Source of the DNA: Candidatus Bipolaricaulota bacterium
Lineage (GTDB): Bacteria > Bipolaricaulota > Bipolaricaulia > UBA7950 > UBA9294
Direction: 5' to 3'
Assembly: GCA_020350845.1 (NCBI GenBank)
Contig: CP070725.1
Coordinates: 1,426,368 to 1,437,235, forward strand
Length of the DNA: 10,868 nt
In this document: positions 1-6,016 of the stretch, one piece after another
How the letters are laid out: the number at the start of each line of letters is the position of its first letter
Numbering within the stretch: position 1 is the stretch's first letter
Notes under the pieces: generated by a model
Databases searched by the model: none
The model's input: the letters and a program-made list of their open reading frames with translations, nothing else
What the model was told of the DNA's origin: nothing
Made by a program: the position numbers and the translations under genes

Positions 1-3
1 CAT
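1..3 (-). CDS. Start codon of a divergent gene leaving the left edge
   Basis: Only the start codon lies in the window. On the minus strand an ATG at 3..1 is preceded by GAAGGAGGGGAA, a strong Shine-Dalgarno sequence at good spacing. Nothing can be said about the product. The gene is divergent from the Rrf2-hcp operon and shares the 270-bp spacer with its operator-like dyads, so it may belong to the same regulon. This is inference from a start codon and ribosome binding site only. Confidence 0.5.
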
Positions 4-105
4 TTCCCCTCCTTCAAAGCAACAGCGGCCGGTGCGTTCCGCCGTCCGAACCCGCCTCTGTCGGACATCGGGACTGAGGCCACCACCCGCTAGAGGGGTA
101 GTTTA

Positions 106-127
106 GGATAATGGTCAAGTATTATCC
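106..127. promoter_or_regulatory. Perfect 7-bp dyad, candidate regulator operator
   Basis: GGATAAT (106-112) and ATTATCC (121-127) are exact inverted repeats around an 8-bp centre. The AT-rich dyad stands out in GC-rich DNA and lies in the spacer between two divergent genes. Rrf2-family dimers bind AT-rich palindromes of about this size, so it is a plausible binding site for the regulator encoded at 274-690. A TTGACC on the minus strand (118..113) lies in its centre and could be a -35 for the left-edge gene, but no convincing -10 follows it. Confidence 0.45.
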
Positions 128-210
128 AGCCACGCTCGGGTCATTCCGAGAGGCCAGATGTCCCTTGTGTGGCGAGGACACTGCGGGAGGTCGCTGCATT
201 CGAGAAGTTG

Positions 211-238
211 TTGCTGCCCGAAGCGCGAGTCGTATAAT
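211..238 (+). promoter_or_regulatory. Sigma-70-type promoter of the Rrf2-hcp operon
   Basis: A consensus -10 TATAAT lies at 233-238 with a -35-like TTGCTG at 211-216, 16 bp apart. An alternative -35, TTGTTG at 208-213, has 19-bp spacing. Transcription would start near 245, giving a leader of about 29 nt before the GTG at 274. The -10 lies inside a degenerate dyad (GTAT 232-235 and ATAC 248-251), so a bound repressor would block RNA polymerase. Confidence 0.55.
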
Positions 239-251
239 GGTACGATAATAC
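232..251. promoter_or_regulatory. Degenerate second operator over the -10
   Basis: GTAT at 232-235 and ATAC at 248-251 form a dyad. The block ATAATGGT at 234-241 is repeated exactly at 108-115 inside the perfect dyad, and both copies continue into a TA-rich stretch ending near TCC. The two sites therefore look like one strong and one weak copy of the same operator. Its position over the -10 suggests autorepression by the Rrf2 protein. Confidence 0.4.
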
Positions 252-273
252 TCCAATTAGAAAGGGAGGCCCC

Positions 274-690
274 GTGGCGGAACTTCTAAAGATGTCCGAG
301 GGAACAGCGCTCGGGCTGCATGCGATGGCCGTCGCTGCAGGCAACGAAGCCGCAATCAGCGCGGCGGTGCTCGCCGAGGAGCTCGAGGCATCGAAGGACC
401 ACCTCTCGAAGGTGCTGAAGAATCTGACGGATGCGGGCTTCCTTCACTCCAAGCGCGGGCCGAGCGGTGGGTATGCCCTTGCTCGTCCGGCGGAAGAGAT
501 CACGCTTCTCGATCTGTACGAGGCGCTCGAGGGCCCGCTGCGACGCGACGGCTGTCTCTTCTCGGATCCAGTCTGCCGGGGTGGCGACTGCATTCTCGGA
601 GGCACTGTCGCCAAGGTCCGCAAGGAGCTCCTCGAGTACCTCAGCTCGACACCACTCGACGAGGTGGCGACAAGCCGAAGGAGGACGTAG
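274..690 (+). CDS. Rrf2-family transcriptional regulator, Fe-S type
   Basis: This 138-residue protein has the length and layout of the Rrf2 family (IscR, NsrR, RsrR). An N-terminal winged helix-turn-helix spans about residues 5-65, with the recognition region SKVLKNLTDAGFLHSKRGPS and the wing GGYALARP. A dimerisation helix follows, then three cysteines at C94, C101 and C106 in the loop that holds a [2Fe-2S] or [4Fe-4S] cluster in IscR and NsrR. The GTG start at 274 follows AAGGGAGG. The stop codon abuts the hcp start with no gap, so the regulator is co-transcribed with the enzyme it probably controls. Loss or nitrosylation of the cluster would relieve repression and induce Hcp. The C-X6-C-X4-C spacing differs slightly from the IscR and NsrR patterns, so the exact signal (NO, iron, redox) cannot be assigned. 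Confidence 0.88.
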   Translation: MAELLKMSEGTALGLHAMAVAAGNEAAISAAVLAEELEASKDHLSKVLKNLTDAGFLHSKRGPSGGYALARPAEEITLLDLYEALEGPLRRDGCLFSDPVCRGGDCILGGTVAKVRKELLEYLSSTPLDEVATSRRRT

Positions 691-2334
691 GTGTTCTGCT
701 ATCAGTGTGAGCAAACGAAGGACGGGACGGGATGCACGTCGCACGGGGTCTGTGGGAAGGATCCTGTGAGTGCGGCGCTTCAGGACCTGCTCGTGTACGT
801 GAGCAAGGGGATCTCCATGTACGCCCATCGCGCCCGATCACTCGATGTGCGCGATCCCGAGGTCGATCGATTCGTGATCGAGGCGCTCTTCTCGAGCGTG
901 ACGAACGTGAACTTCGATCCCCATCGCCTCGAGTCCCTGGTTCGTCGCGGCGTGGACATCCGCGAGCGGGCCCGAAGCCTCTACGAGGAGGCGGCGCGGG
1001 CTGCGGGGGATGAGCCCGAAACGCTTGACGGTCCGGCGGCATGGAGCCCCCCCGAGGATCGTGAGGAGCTACTCGAGCAGCAGCGGGAGATCGGCATCGA
1101 GGCTCGGCGCGCGGCGTCGGGCGAAGACGTCGTCGGCCTGCAGGAGCTCCTGACCTACGGCCTCAAGGGTGCAGCGGCCTACGCCGACCATGCGCTCATC
1201 CTCGGTGAGGAGGACGAGTCGGTCTGGGCGTTCTTCCACGAAGCCCTCGACTTCCTCGCGTCCGAGCCCACGGACGTCGAGGCGCTGGCGGCCATGTCTC
1301 TCCGTTGTGGGGAGATCAACCTCCGGGTGATGGAGCTTCTCGATGCCGCGAACACCGGGGCCTACGGCTCTCCCGAGCCGACGCAAGTACGCATCGACCC
1401 GGTGGCGGGCAAGGCGATCCTCGTCTCCGGACACGATCTCAAGGACCTCCATGATCTCCTCGTGCAGACCGAAGGGCTCGGGATCAACGTCTACACCCAC
1501 GGCGAGATGCTTCCCGCGCACGCCTATCCCCAGCTCAAGCGATTCAAACACCTCGTCGGCAACTACGGCGGCGCGTGGCAGAACCAGCAGAAGGAGTTCG
1601 ACGCCTTCCCGGGCGCGATCCTGATGACGACGAACTGCATCCAGCAGCCACTCGAAGCGTACTTCGACCGTATCTTCACCACGGGACTCGTGGCGTGGCC
1701 GGACGTAACGCACATCACAGACGGCGACTTCTCCCCGGTGGTCGAGGCGGCGCAGAACGCACCGGGCTTCGCGGAGTGCGGCGAAGGGCAGACGATCACC
1801 GTCGGCTTCGCGCGCGATGCCGTCCTCGGCGTCGCCGGGGCGGTCGTCGATGCGGTCAAGGCGGGGAGGATCCGGCACTTCTTCCTCATCGGCGGGTGTG
1901 ACGGCGCCAAACCCGGACGTAACTACTACACCGAGCTTGCCCGGGCGGTCCCCGAGGATGCAGTGATCCTCACCCTCGCCTGCGGGAAGTACCGCTTCAA
2001 CAAGCTCGACTTCGGCGACATCGACGGGATTCCCCGTCTCCTCGACATCGGGCAGTGCAACGATGCCTACTCCGCGATCCAGATCGCCCTCGCCCTTGCC
2101 GGCGCGTTCGAGACCGACGTGAACTCGTTGCCGCTGTCGCTGATCCTGTCGTGGTACGAGCAGAAGGCGGTCGTCATCCTGCTCACGCTGCTTCATCTCG
2201 GCATCCGCGATATCCGCGTCGGCCCGTCGCTCCCGGCGTTCATCACTCCTGCGGTGCTCGACGTCCTTGTGGAGCGCTTCGGCCTGAAGCCGGTCACCAC
2301 GCCGGAGAAGGACCTCGCGGCGATCCTCGGTTGA
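691..2334 (+). CDS. hcp: Hybrid cluster protein (hydroxylamine reductase), class I
   Basis: The protein has 547 residues, the full length of the family. The N-terminal motif C3-X2-C6-X8-C15-X5-C21 is the class I signature that binds a cubane cluster in anaerobes such as Desulfovibrio. All hybrid-cluster ligands can be placed: H248 in SGHDLKD, E272 in THGEMLPA, C316 in TTNC, the persulfide cysteine C403 in GGCDG, C431 in ACGKYR, C456 in GQCND, and E490 and K492 in WYEQKAVV. The enzyme is cytoplasmic. It was described as a hydroxylamine reductase and later linked to NO reduction and protein S-nitrosylation. The GTG start at 691 directly follows the regulator's stop, with AAGGAGGA as its ribosome binding site. 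Regulator and ferredoxin neighbours support a role in nitrosative or redox stress. No broken or missing residue was seen. Confidence 0.97.
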   Translation: MFCYQCEQTKDGTGCTSHGVCGKDPVSAALQDLLVYVSKGISMYAHRARSLDVRDPEVDRFVIEALFSSVTNVNFDPHRLESLVRRGVDIRERARSLYEEAARAAGDEPETLDGPAAWSPPEDREELLEQQREIGIEARRAASGEDVVGLQELLTYGLKGAAAYADHALILGEEDESVWAFFHEALDFLASEPTDVEALAAMSLRCGEINLRVMELLDAANTGAYGSPEPTQVRIDPVAGKAILVSGHDLKDLHDLLVQTEGLGINVYTHGEMLPAHAYPQLKRFKHLVGNYGGAWQNQQKEFDAFPGAILMTTNCIQQPLEAYFDRIFTTGLVAWPDVTHITDGDFSPVVEAAQNAPGFAECGEGQTITVGFARDAVLGVAGAVVDAVKAGRIRHFFLIGGCDGAKPGRNYYTELARAVPEDAVILTLACGKYRFNKLDFGDIDGIPRLLDIGQCNDAYSAIQIALALAGAFETDVNSLPLSLILSWYEQKAVVILLTLLHLGIRDIRVGPSLPAFITPAVLDVLVERFGLKPVTTPEKDLAAILG

Positions 2335-2371
2335 TGCCGCGTCGATCGGCGCGGACGCGAAAGGAGAGGAC

Positions 2372-3088
2372 GTGACGCAACGCAAGGTGATCACCATCGA
2401 CGAGGAGAAGTGCACCGGTTGCGGCATCTGCATCGTTGCCTGTGCCGAGGGCGCGCTGGAGATCGTCGACGGCGTCGCAAGACTGGTCGGCGACGTCTAC
2501 TGCGACGGACTGGGAGACTGCCTCGGGGAGTGCCCCGAGGGCGCCCTCACCCTCGAGGTGCGGGAGGCGGAGGCGTTCGACGAAGCGGCGGTTAATGCCC
2601 GTCTTCTGCGCATGAGCGGGGAAGAGCCGCTTCCCTGCGGATGCCCGGGAGCGGCCCTGCGGACGATGAACGACGGCGCCGACTGCGAGTGCTCCTCGGA
2701 GTCGCCGCCGATTGGCCGATCGGCACTGACCCACTGGCCGGTGCAACTCCGGCTTGTGCCTCCCCGTGCGCCGTTCCTCTCGGGGGCGGACCTCTTGATC
2801 TGTGCCGACTGCGTACCGTTCGCGATGCCTGATCTTCACGCGCGATACCTCTCGGGACGCGCCGTGCTCGTCGGCTGCCCCAAGTTCGATGACATCGCAC
2901 ACGTTCGCGACAAGCTGCGCGCGACCTTCACCGAGGCGAAGCCGCGAAGCGTCACGGTGCTGCGGATGGAAGTCCCGTGCTGCAGTGGGCTGGCGGCGCT
3001 GGTGGAAGAGGCGTATGCAGCCGCGGGTGCGACCTGTCCGCTGGAGACGAAGGTCGTGGCGATCGAAGGGGGAGGGGTGATCGCGTGA
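2372..3088 (+). CDS. 4Fe-4S ferredoxin-like protein of the hcp operon
   Basis: The protein has 238 residues. The N-terminus (1-60) is a dicluster ferredoxin module: C14, C17, C20 and C24 form a complete CxxCxxCxxxC, while the second motif has only C44, C50 and C54 (CDGLGDCLGECPEG). The usual second cysteine is absent there. A linker with CGC (89-91) and CEC (105-107) leads to a C-terminal domain (about 138-232) with CADC (144-147), VGCPKFDD (C169) and MEVPCCSGL (C203, C204). I recall this two-part architecture from proteins encoded beside or near Hcp in anaerobes. The likely role is electron delivery to Hcp. The GTG start at 2372 follows AAGGAGAGGA, 37 bp after hcp. The last four bases GTGA overlap the next gene's start, indicating translational coupling. 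The ferredoxin part is sure; the C-terminal role is unknown. Confidence 0.9.
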   Translation: MTQRKVITIDEEKCTGCGICIVACAEGALEIVDGVARLVGDVYCDGLGDCLGECPEGALTLEVREAEAFDEAAVNARLLRMSGEEPLPCGCPGAALRTMNDGADCECSSESPPIGRSALTHWPVQLRLVPPRAPFLSGADLLICADCVPFAMPDLHARYLSGRAVLVGCPKFDDIAHVRDKLRATFTEAKPRSVTVLRMEVPCCSGLAALVEEAYAAAGATCPLETKVVAIEGGGVIA

Positions 3089-3300
3089 GCTTCCGTTGTC
3101 CTGGACTGGACGGGCGCGAGATCACGGCGAAGACGGTTCCCTGTCCCGCCTGTGGCCGCGACGTCGAGATCTTCTCCGACGAGGCCTCCGCTCGCTGTCC
3201 CCATTGCCGCGTCCGGGTGACCCAGGATCCCGCGGCGAGCTGTCGCCAGTGGTGCAACGGCTGCTTGGGCGATCCGCAGCGAGTGGAGGGCAGCACGTAG
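3085..3300 (+). CDS. Small zinc-ribbon protein, CPG-D type
   Basis: This 71-residue protein overlaps the ferredoxin-like gene by 4 bp (GTGA), which fixes the GTG start. It opens with FRCPGLDGRE, then has two knuckles, C20-P-A-C23 and C38-P-H-C41, spaced like a treble-clef or zinc-ribbon, and ends with C53-x3-C57-x2-C60. Eight cysteines in 71 residues could bind a zinc ion plus a second metal or cluster. From memory, short proteins with this CPG-D start, paired CPxC knuckles and a C-terminal cysteine triplet occur beside HD-domain phosphohydrolases and redox genes in anaerobes, and are sometimes mislabelled phosphohydrolase. No catalytic residues are visible. Its place at the end of the regulator-Hcp-ferredoxin operon suggests a helper or metal-sensing role. 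Its TAG stop is the first unit of the heptamer array that follows. Confidence 0.8.
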   Translation: MSFRCPGLDGREITAKTVPCPACGRDVEIFSDEASARCPHCRVRVTQDPAASCRQWCNGCLGDPQRVEGST

Positions 3301-3367
3301 CACGCAGCCTGTAGCTTGTGGCACGTGGTCCCGGGATTCGTGGCCACAGACCACTGGCTACGGGCAG
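3297..3367. repeat. Degenerate heptamer array (GTRGCYY)
   Basis: From the stop codon of the preceding gene the sequence has a 7-bp rhythm: GTAGCAC, GCAGCCT, GTAGCTT, GTGGCAC, GTGGTCC. After a slip come weaker units (GTGGCCA, CTGGCTA, CGGGCAG). The same unit recurs at 8224-8265 after rsmI. Both arrays begin with the TAG stop of the gene before them. The sequence codes for nothing convincing on either strand. Confidence 0.6.
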
Positions 3368-3384
3368 CGGACAAAATGCGATTG

Positions 3385-3455
3385 GGGGACACAAACCTTA
3401 ATTCCTCGTGGACGGCGACGTCGGTGGTCCACGAGGAATTAAGGTTTGTGTCCCC
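3385..3455. repeat. Perfect 29-bp inverted repeat, REP-like palindrome
   Basis: The arm 3385-3413 begins GGGGACACAAACCTTAATTC. It is the exact reverse complement of 3427-3455, with a 13-nt loop. The AT-rich core stands out from its GC-rich surroundings. No transposase lies nearby. Its size and its GGGG-pyrimidine-bounded ends resemble the mobile palindromes associated with REP-type Y1 (RAYT) transposases; this resemblance is from memory. The second palindrome at 7210-7289 follows the same plan. It could also terminate the hcp operon, although it lacks a T-tract. Confidence 0.85.
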
Positions 3456-3468
3456 AGTCCGGTAGACT
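3439..3468 (+). promoter_or_regulatory. Candidate leaderless promoter of the beta-CASP gene
   Basis: TAGACT at 3463-3468 fits a -10 box and ends 6 nt before the GTG at 3475. A weak -35-like TTAAGG sits at 3439-3444 inside the right palindrome arm, 18 bp away. There is no Shine-Dalgarno sequence upstream of the GTG, as expected if transcription begins at or next to the start codon. The -35 is poor, so the call is tentative. Confidence 0.35.
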
Positions 3469-3474
3469 CGGCAT

Positions 3475-4845
3475 GTGAGGATCACGAGTTTCGGGGCGGC
3501 GCGTGAGGTCACCGGTTCGTGCCATCGTATCGAGGTCGGCGGACTCACCCTGCTCGTCGACTGCGGCCTGATCCAGGGCGACCGGGACGCCGACGAGCGC
3601 AATCGGGCGCCGTTCCCGTTCGAACCGTCGGACGTCGACTACGTCCTCCTCACGCACGGCCATCTCGACCACTGCGGACGCCTCCCCCTCCTCGCGAAGC
3701 GCGGCTTTCGCGGGAAGATCCTTGCGACCGAGGGAACGAGGGACGTGGCCGAGCTCATCCTCCTCGACTCGGCGCATCTGCAGACGGAGGACGCCGCGCG
3801 GCGCCGGCGTCGCGCGCGGCGCACCGGGGGATCGGCCGATCCTCCGCTGCACACCGTACAGGATGTGACCGAGCTGATGGAGCGCTTCGCAGTGCCCGTG
3901 CGCTACAATCGTCCTCTAGAACTCGCGACGAAGATGTCCATCACCTTCCGCGACGCGGGGCATGTCCTCGGCTCGTCGTTCGTGCGCATCGACGCGCGCG
4001 GCGAGGGAAGGTCCGTGGTCTTCAGCGGGGATCTCGGTCAGCACGTCGTCGCCGATCCCGCCCCGCTCGAGGGATGCGATCTCGTGGTGTCGGAATCGAC
4101 CTATGGGGATCGCAACCACCGGACGGTCGAGGCGTCGGTCGATGAGTTCGGTGCGATCGTGGAGGAGGCTCTTCGCCGTGGGGGGAATGTCGTGATCCCG
4201 ACGTTCGCGCTGGAGCGCGCCCAGGACGTCCTCTTCCACCTCGGGGAGCTGATCGCTAGAGGGGTCGTTCAGCGGGCGCCCGTCTTCCTCGACAGTCCGC
4301 TGGCGATCAACATCACCCGTCTGTACCGGCGGCACCACGAGATCCTCGATCCGCTCCTGCGGGCGCGATTCGACGCCGGCGACGATCCGTTCCACTTCGA
4401 CGGCGTGGAGTTCACGCGCACCGCGCGGGAGTCGCAGGAGATCAACGACCTCCGCGGCGTGATCATCCTCGCCGGAAGCGGGATGTGCCAGGGAGGAAGG
4501 GTGATGCACCACCTGCGGCACAACCTCGGGCGACCGGAGTCTGCGGTCGTCATCGTCGGCTACCAGGCGCGTGGTACCCGCGGGAGGAGGCTCGTCGACG
4601 GCGCCGAGGCCGTCCGCATCCACGGGAGGGATCTCGCCGTGCGTGCGTCGATTCACACCGTCGGCGGCTTCAGCGCTCACGCCGACCAGAACGGGCTCCT
4701 CGGCTGGCTCGCGCCGTGTCGCGGAAAACGCGCGCTCCTCGTCCACGGCGAGGACGAGGCACTCGAAGCCCTGAGTGAGAGGCTCTCCGAGGCTTTGTCG
4801 ATCCGCGCCGAGATCGCGGAGCGCGGACGGCCGCTCCAGATCTAG
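3475..4845 (+). CDS. Beta-CASP metallo-beta-lactamase RNase (CPSF73-like)
   Basis: This 456-residue protein has the full length of bacterial CPSF73-type RNA-processing nucleases. The metallo-beta-lactamase core shows THGHLDHCG (H61, H63, D65, H66), AGHVLGS (H163) and FSGDLG (D186), which bind two zinc ions. SESTYG (E207) and the beta-CASP segment follow, with IPTFALERAQ (241-250) and AGSGMCQGGRVMHHL (333-347). The C-terminus has the RMMBL motif GGFSAHADQ (H402) and LVHGE (H424). The expected activity is endo- and possibly 5' exonuclease cleavage of RNA in the cytoplasm. A basic insert RRRRRARR (about 109-116) is a lineage-specific feature that may touch RNA. The GTG start at 3475 lacks an upstream SD, and an ATGTGA start-stop pair overlaps it (3473-3478). 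It is unlikely to belong to the hcp operon because 174 bp of repeats intervene. Confidence 0.93.
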   Translation: MRITSFGAAREVTGSCHRIEVGGLTLLVDCGLIQGDRDADERNRAPFPFEPSDVDYVLLTHGHLDHCGRLPLLAKRGFRGKILATEGTRDVAELILLDSAHLQTEDAARRRRRARRTGGSADPPLHTVQDVTELMERFAVPVRYNRPLELATKMSITFRDAGHVLGSSFVRIDARGEGRSVVFSGDLGQHVVADPAPLEGCDLVVSESTYGDRNHRTVEASVDEFGAIVEEALRRGGNVVIPTFALERAQDVLFHLGELIARGVVQRAPVFLDSPLAINITRLYRRHHEILDPLLRARFDAGDDPFHFDGVEFTRTARESQEINDLRGVIILAGSGMCQGGRVMHHLRHNLGRPESAVVIVGYQARGTRGRRLVDGAEAVRIHGRDLAVRASIHTVGGFSAHADQNGLLGWLAPCRGKRALLVHGEDEALEALSERLSEALSIRAEIAERGRPLQI

Positions 4846-4866
4846 AGGAACCCCTCGACAAGCGCG

Positions 4867-4892
4867 AGCAGGGCGCCCGTCGACGCCCTGCT
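4867..4892 (+). terminator. Hairpin downstream of the beta-CASP gene
   Basis: AGCAGGGCG (4867-4875) pairs perfectly with CGCCCTGCT (4884-4892) across an 8-nt loop, 21 nt after the stop. A short pyrimidine-rich tail TCTCTGGTCTT follows. The stem is strong but the T-tract is poor, so this may be a terminator in the high-GC style. Confidence 0.5.
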
Positions 4893-4959
4893 TCTCTGGT
4901 CTTCCCACCAGGCGACCAGCGACCCTGGTACTCGCAGCCTATCTACCCCGCGAATGCGC

Positions 4960-4974
4960 GCGGGTTTCACCCGC
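4960..4974 (-). terminator. Small hairpin after the PKD lipoprotein gene
   Basis: GCGGGT (4960-4965) pairs with ACCCGC (4969-4974) over a TTC loop, 14 nt beyond the minus-strand stop at 4989. It faces the terminator-like hairpin of the convergent gene at 4867-4892. It has no T-tract, so it is a weak candidate. Confidence 0.3.
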
Positions 4975-4988
4975 TGGTTCGTTCAGGC

Positions 4989-5909
4989 CTACTCCTCGAG
5001 CCAGATGATGGGGCCAGGCCAGACGATCTTGATGTAGACGTTGATCTCCGTGGTCTCCGATGCCGGCGTCCCGTCGTCGTCGAGGACCGTCAAGATCGCG
5101 GTGTAGCTGCCGAACCCCTCATACGTATGGGTGACGACCGCTCCCGTCCCCGTGTCCCCGTCCCCGAAGTACCACTGATAGGCGGTGATCGCGCCGTCGG
5201 GATCGTGCGACGAGGTGGCGTCGAACGTCACGGTGAGCGGATCGAACCCGCTCTCGGGGTCGGCGGTGAAGCTTGCCACCGGCGCCTGGTTCCCCGGCTC
5301 CGTCACGTCGATCGTGACCGTCTCCGTGTCGGTCGCGCCGTCGTCGTCGGTCACGGTGAGAATCACGACGTAGCTTCCTGCTGCCAGATAGATGCGCGTC
5401 GCCGTCGGGCCCGTCCCCGTGCTTCCCCCCTCGAAGTCCCACGAGTAGGAGACGACGGTCCCGTCGGGATCGCTCGAGCCCGTAGCGTCGAACGAAACAG
5501 TCAACGGAGCGGGTCCGGACGTCGGCGTCGCCGAGATGTCCGCCACTGGTGGCGCGTTCTCCGGCGCGGTGACGGTGATCGTTTTCGACGCCGTCGCCAT
5601 GTCACCGCCGTTGTCGATCACGGTGAGGACGGCGGAGTAGGTTCCGGGATTCGCGTAGACATGCATGCCACTGACCCCGACGCCGCTTTGGCCGTCGCCG
5701 AAGCTCCACGTGTAGGTGGAGATCGAGCCGTCCGGATCGGTCGAGTCGGCGGCATTGAACGAGACCGCGAGCGGAGCGGGTCCCGTCTCCGGTGTCGCCG
5801 TGAACACCGCCAACGGGGGCTGGTTGGGGAAGAGGATCGCACAGCCGACGACGCCCAGCGCGAGCGCTCCCACCGCGGCGGCATGAGCGAGCAAACGGAT
5901 TCGTCTCAT
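4989..5909 (-). CDS. Lipoprotein with three tandem PKD domains
   Basis: From the ATG at 5909 the protein has 306 residues. The N-terminus MRRIRLL, a hydrophobic run and the lipobox VVGC (C23) predict export and lipid anchoring. The rest is three PKD (polycystic kidney disease, Ig-like) domains at about 31-115, 120-203 and 209-293. Each begins with a PP or AP-x-A segment, then APLxVSF, DPDG, the signature WxF-GDG or WDFEGG, Y-x-G-SY and LTVxDDxG. PKD domains are extracellular beta-sandwiches for binding proteins or sugars. No enzyme domain is attached, so it may be a surface adhesin or spacer. It ends with the unusual tail IKIVWPGPIIWLEE. The ATG is chosen because AGAGGTG lies just upstream and the lipobox falls at the right distance; longer in-frame starts run into prfB. 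It has its own promoter (5930-5958). Confidence 0.9.
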   Translation of the reverse strand: MRRIRLLAHAAAVGALALGVVGCAILFPNQPPLAVFTATPETGPAPLAVSFNAADSTDPDGSISTYTWSFGDGQSGVGVSGMHVYANPGTYSAVLTVIDNGGDMATASKTITVTAPENAPPVADISATPTSGPAPLTVSFDATGSSDPDGTVVSYSWDFEGGSTGTGPTATRIYLAAGSYVVILTVTDDDGATDTETVTIDVTEPGNQAPVASFTADPESGFDPLTVTFDATSSHDPDGAITAYQWYFGDGDTGTGAVVTHTYEGFGSYTAILTVLDDDGTPASETTEINVYIKIVWPGPIIWLEE

Positions 5910-5929
5910 TCGTATCACCTCTCTTGGCC

Positions 5930-5958
5930 AGGATAGAGGGAAGTGGGGTGGCTGCCAA
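5930..5958 (-). promoter_or_regulatory. Sigma-70-type promoter of the PKD lipoprotein gene
   Basis: On the minus strand TTGGCA (5958..5953) and TATCCT (5935..5930) are 17 bp apart, close to consensus. Transcription would start near 5923, giving a very short leader that holds the AGAGGTG ribosome binding site before the ATG at 5909. This lets the gene be transcribed independently of prfB, whose stop is at 6017. Confidence 0.6.
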
Positions 5959-6016
5959 TAGGGGAGAGGCTCATCATCGTTCGCTCGCCGCTGACCGCAG
6001 CGCCGGCAGCCGCGTT

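Noticed and set aside
1069..2433. Long minus-strand open frame of 454 codons across hcp
   Set aside because: It is antisense to a complete Hcp with every ligand residue. Its translation is charged and repetitive, as expected for the shadow frame of a high-GC gene.
3297..3455. CRISPR array
   Set aside because: Heptamers in tandem and one inverted repeat are present, but there are no spaced direct repeats of 23-47 bp with unique spacers and no cas genes.
3916..4908. 330-codon minus-strand frame over the beta-CASP gene
   Set aside because: It is antisense to a gene with all metal-binding motifs intact and has no features of its own.
4900..4950. Third heptamer array (GCGACCA-GCGACCC-TGGTACT)
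   Set aside because: Only two units resemble each other and they do not match the GTRGCYY consensus, so it is too weak to call.
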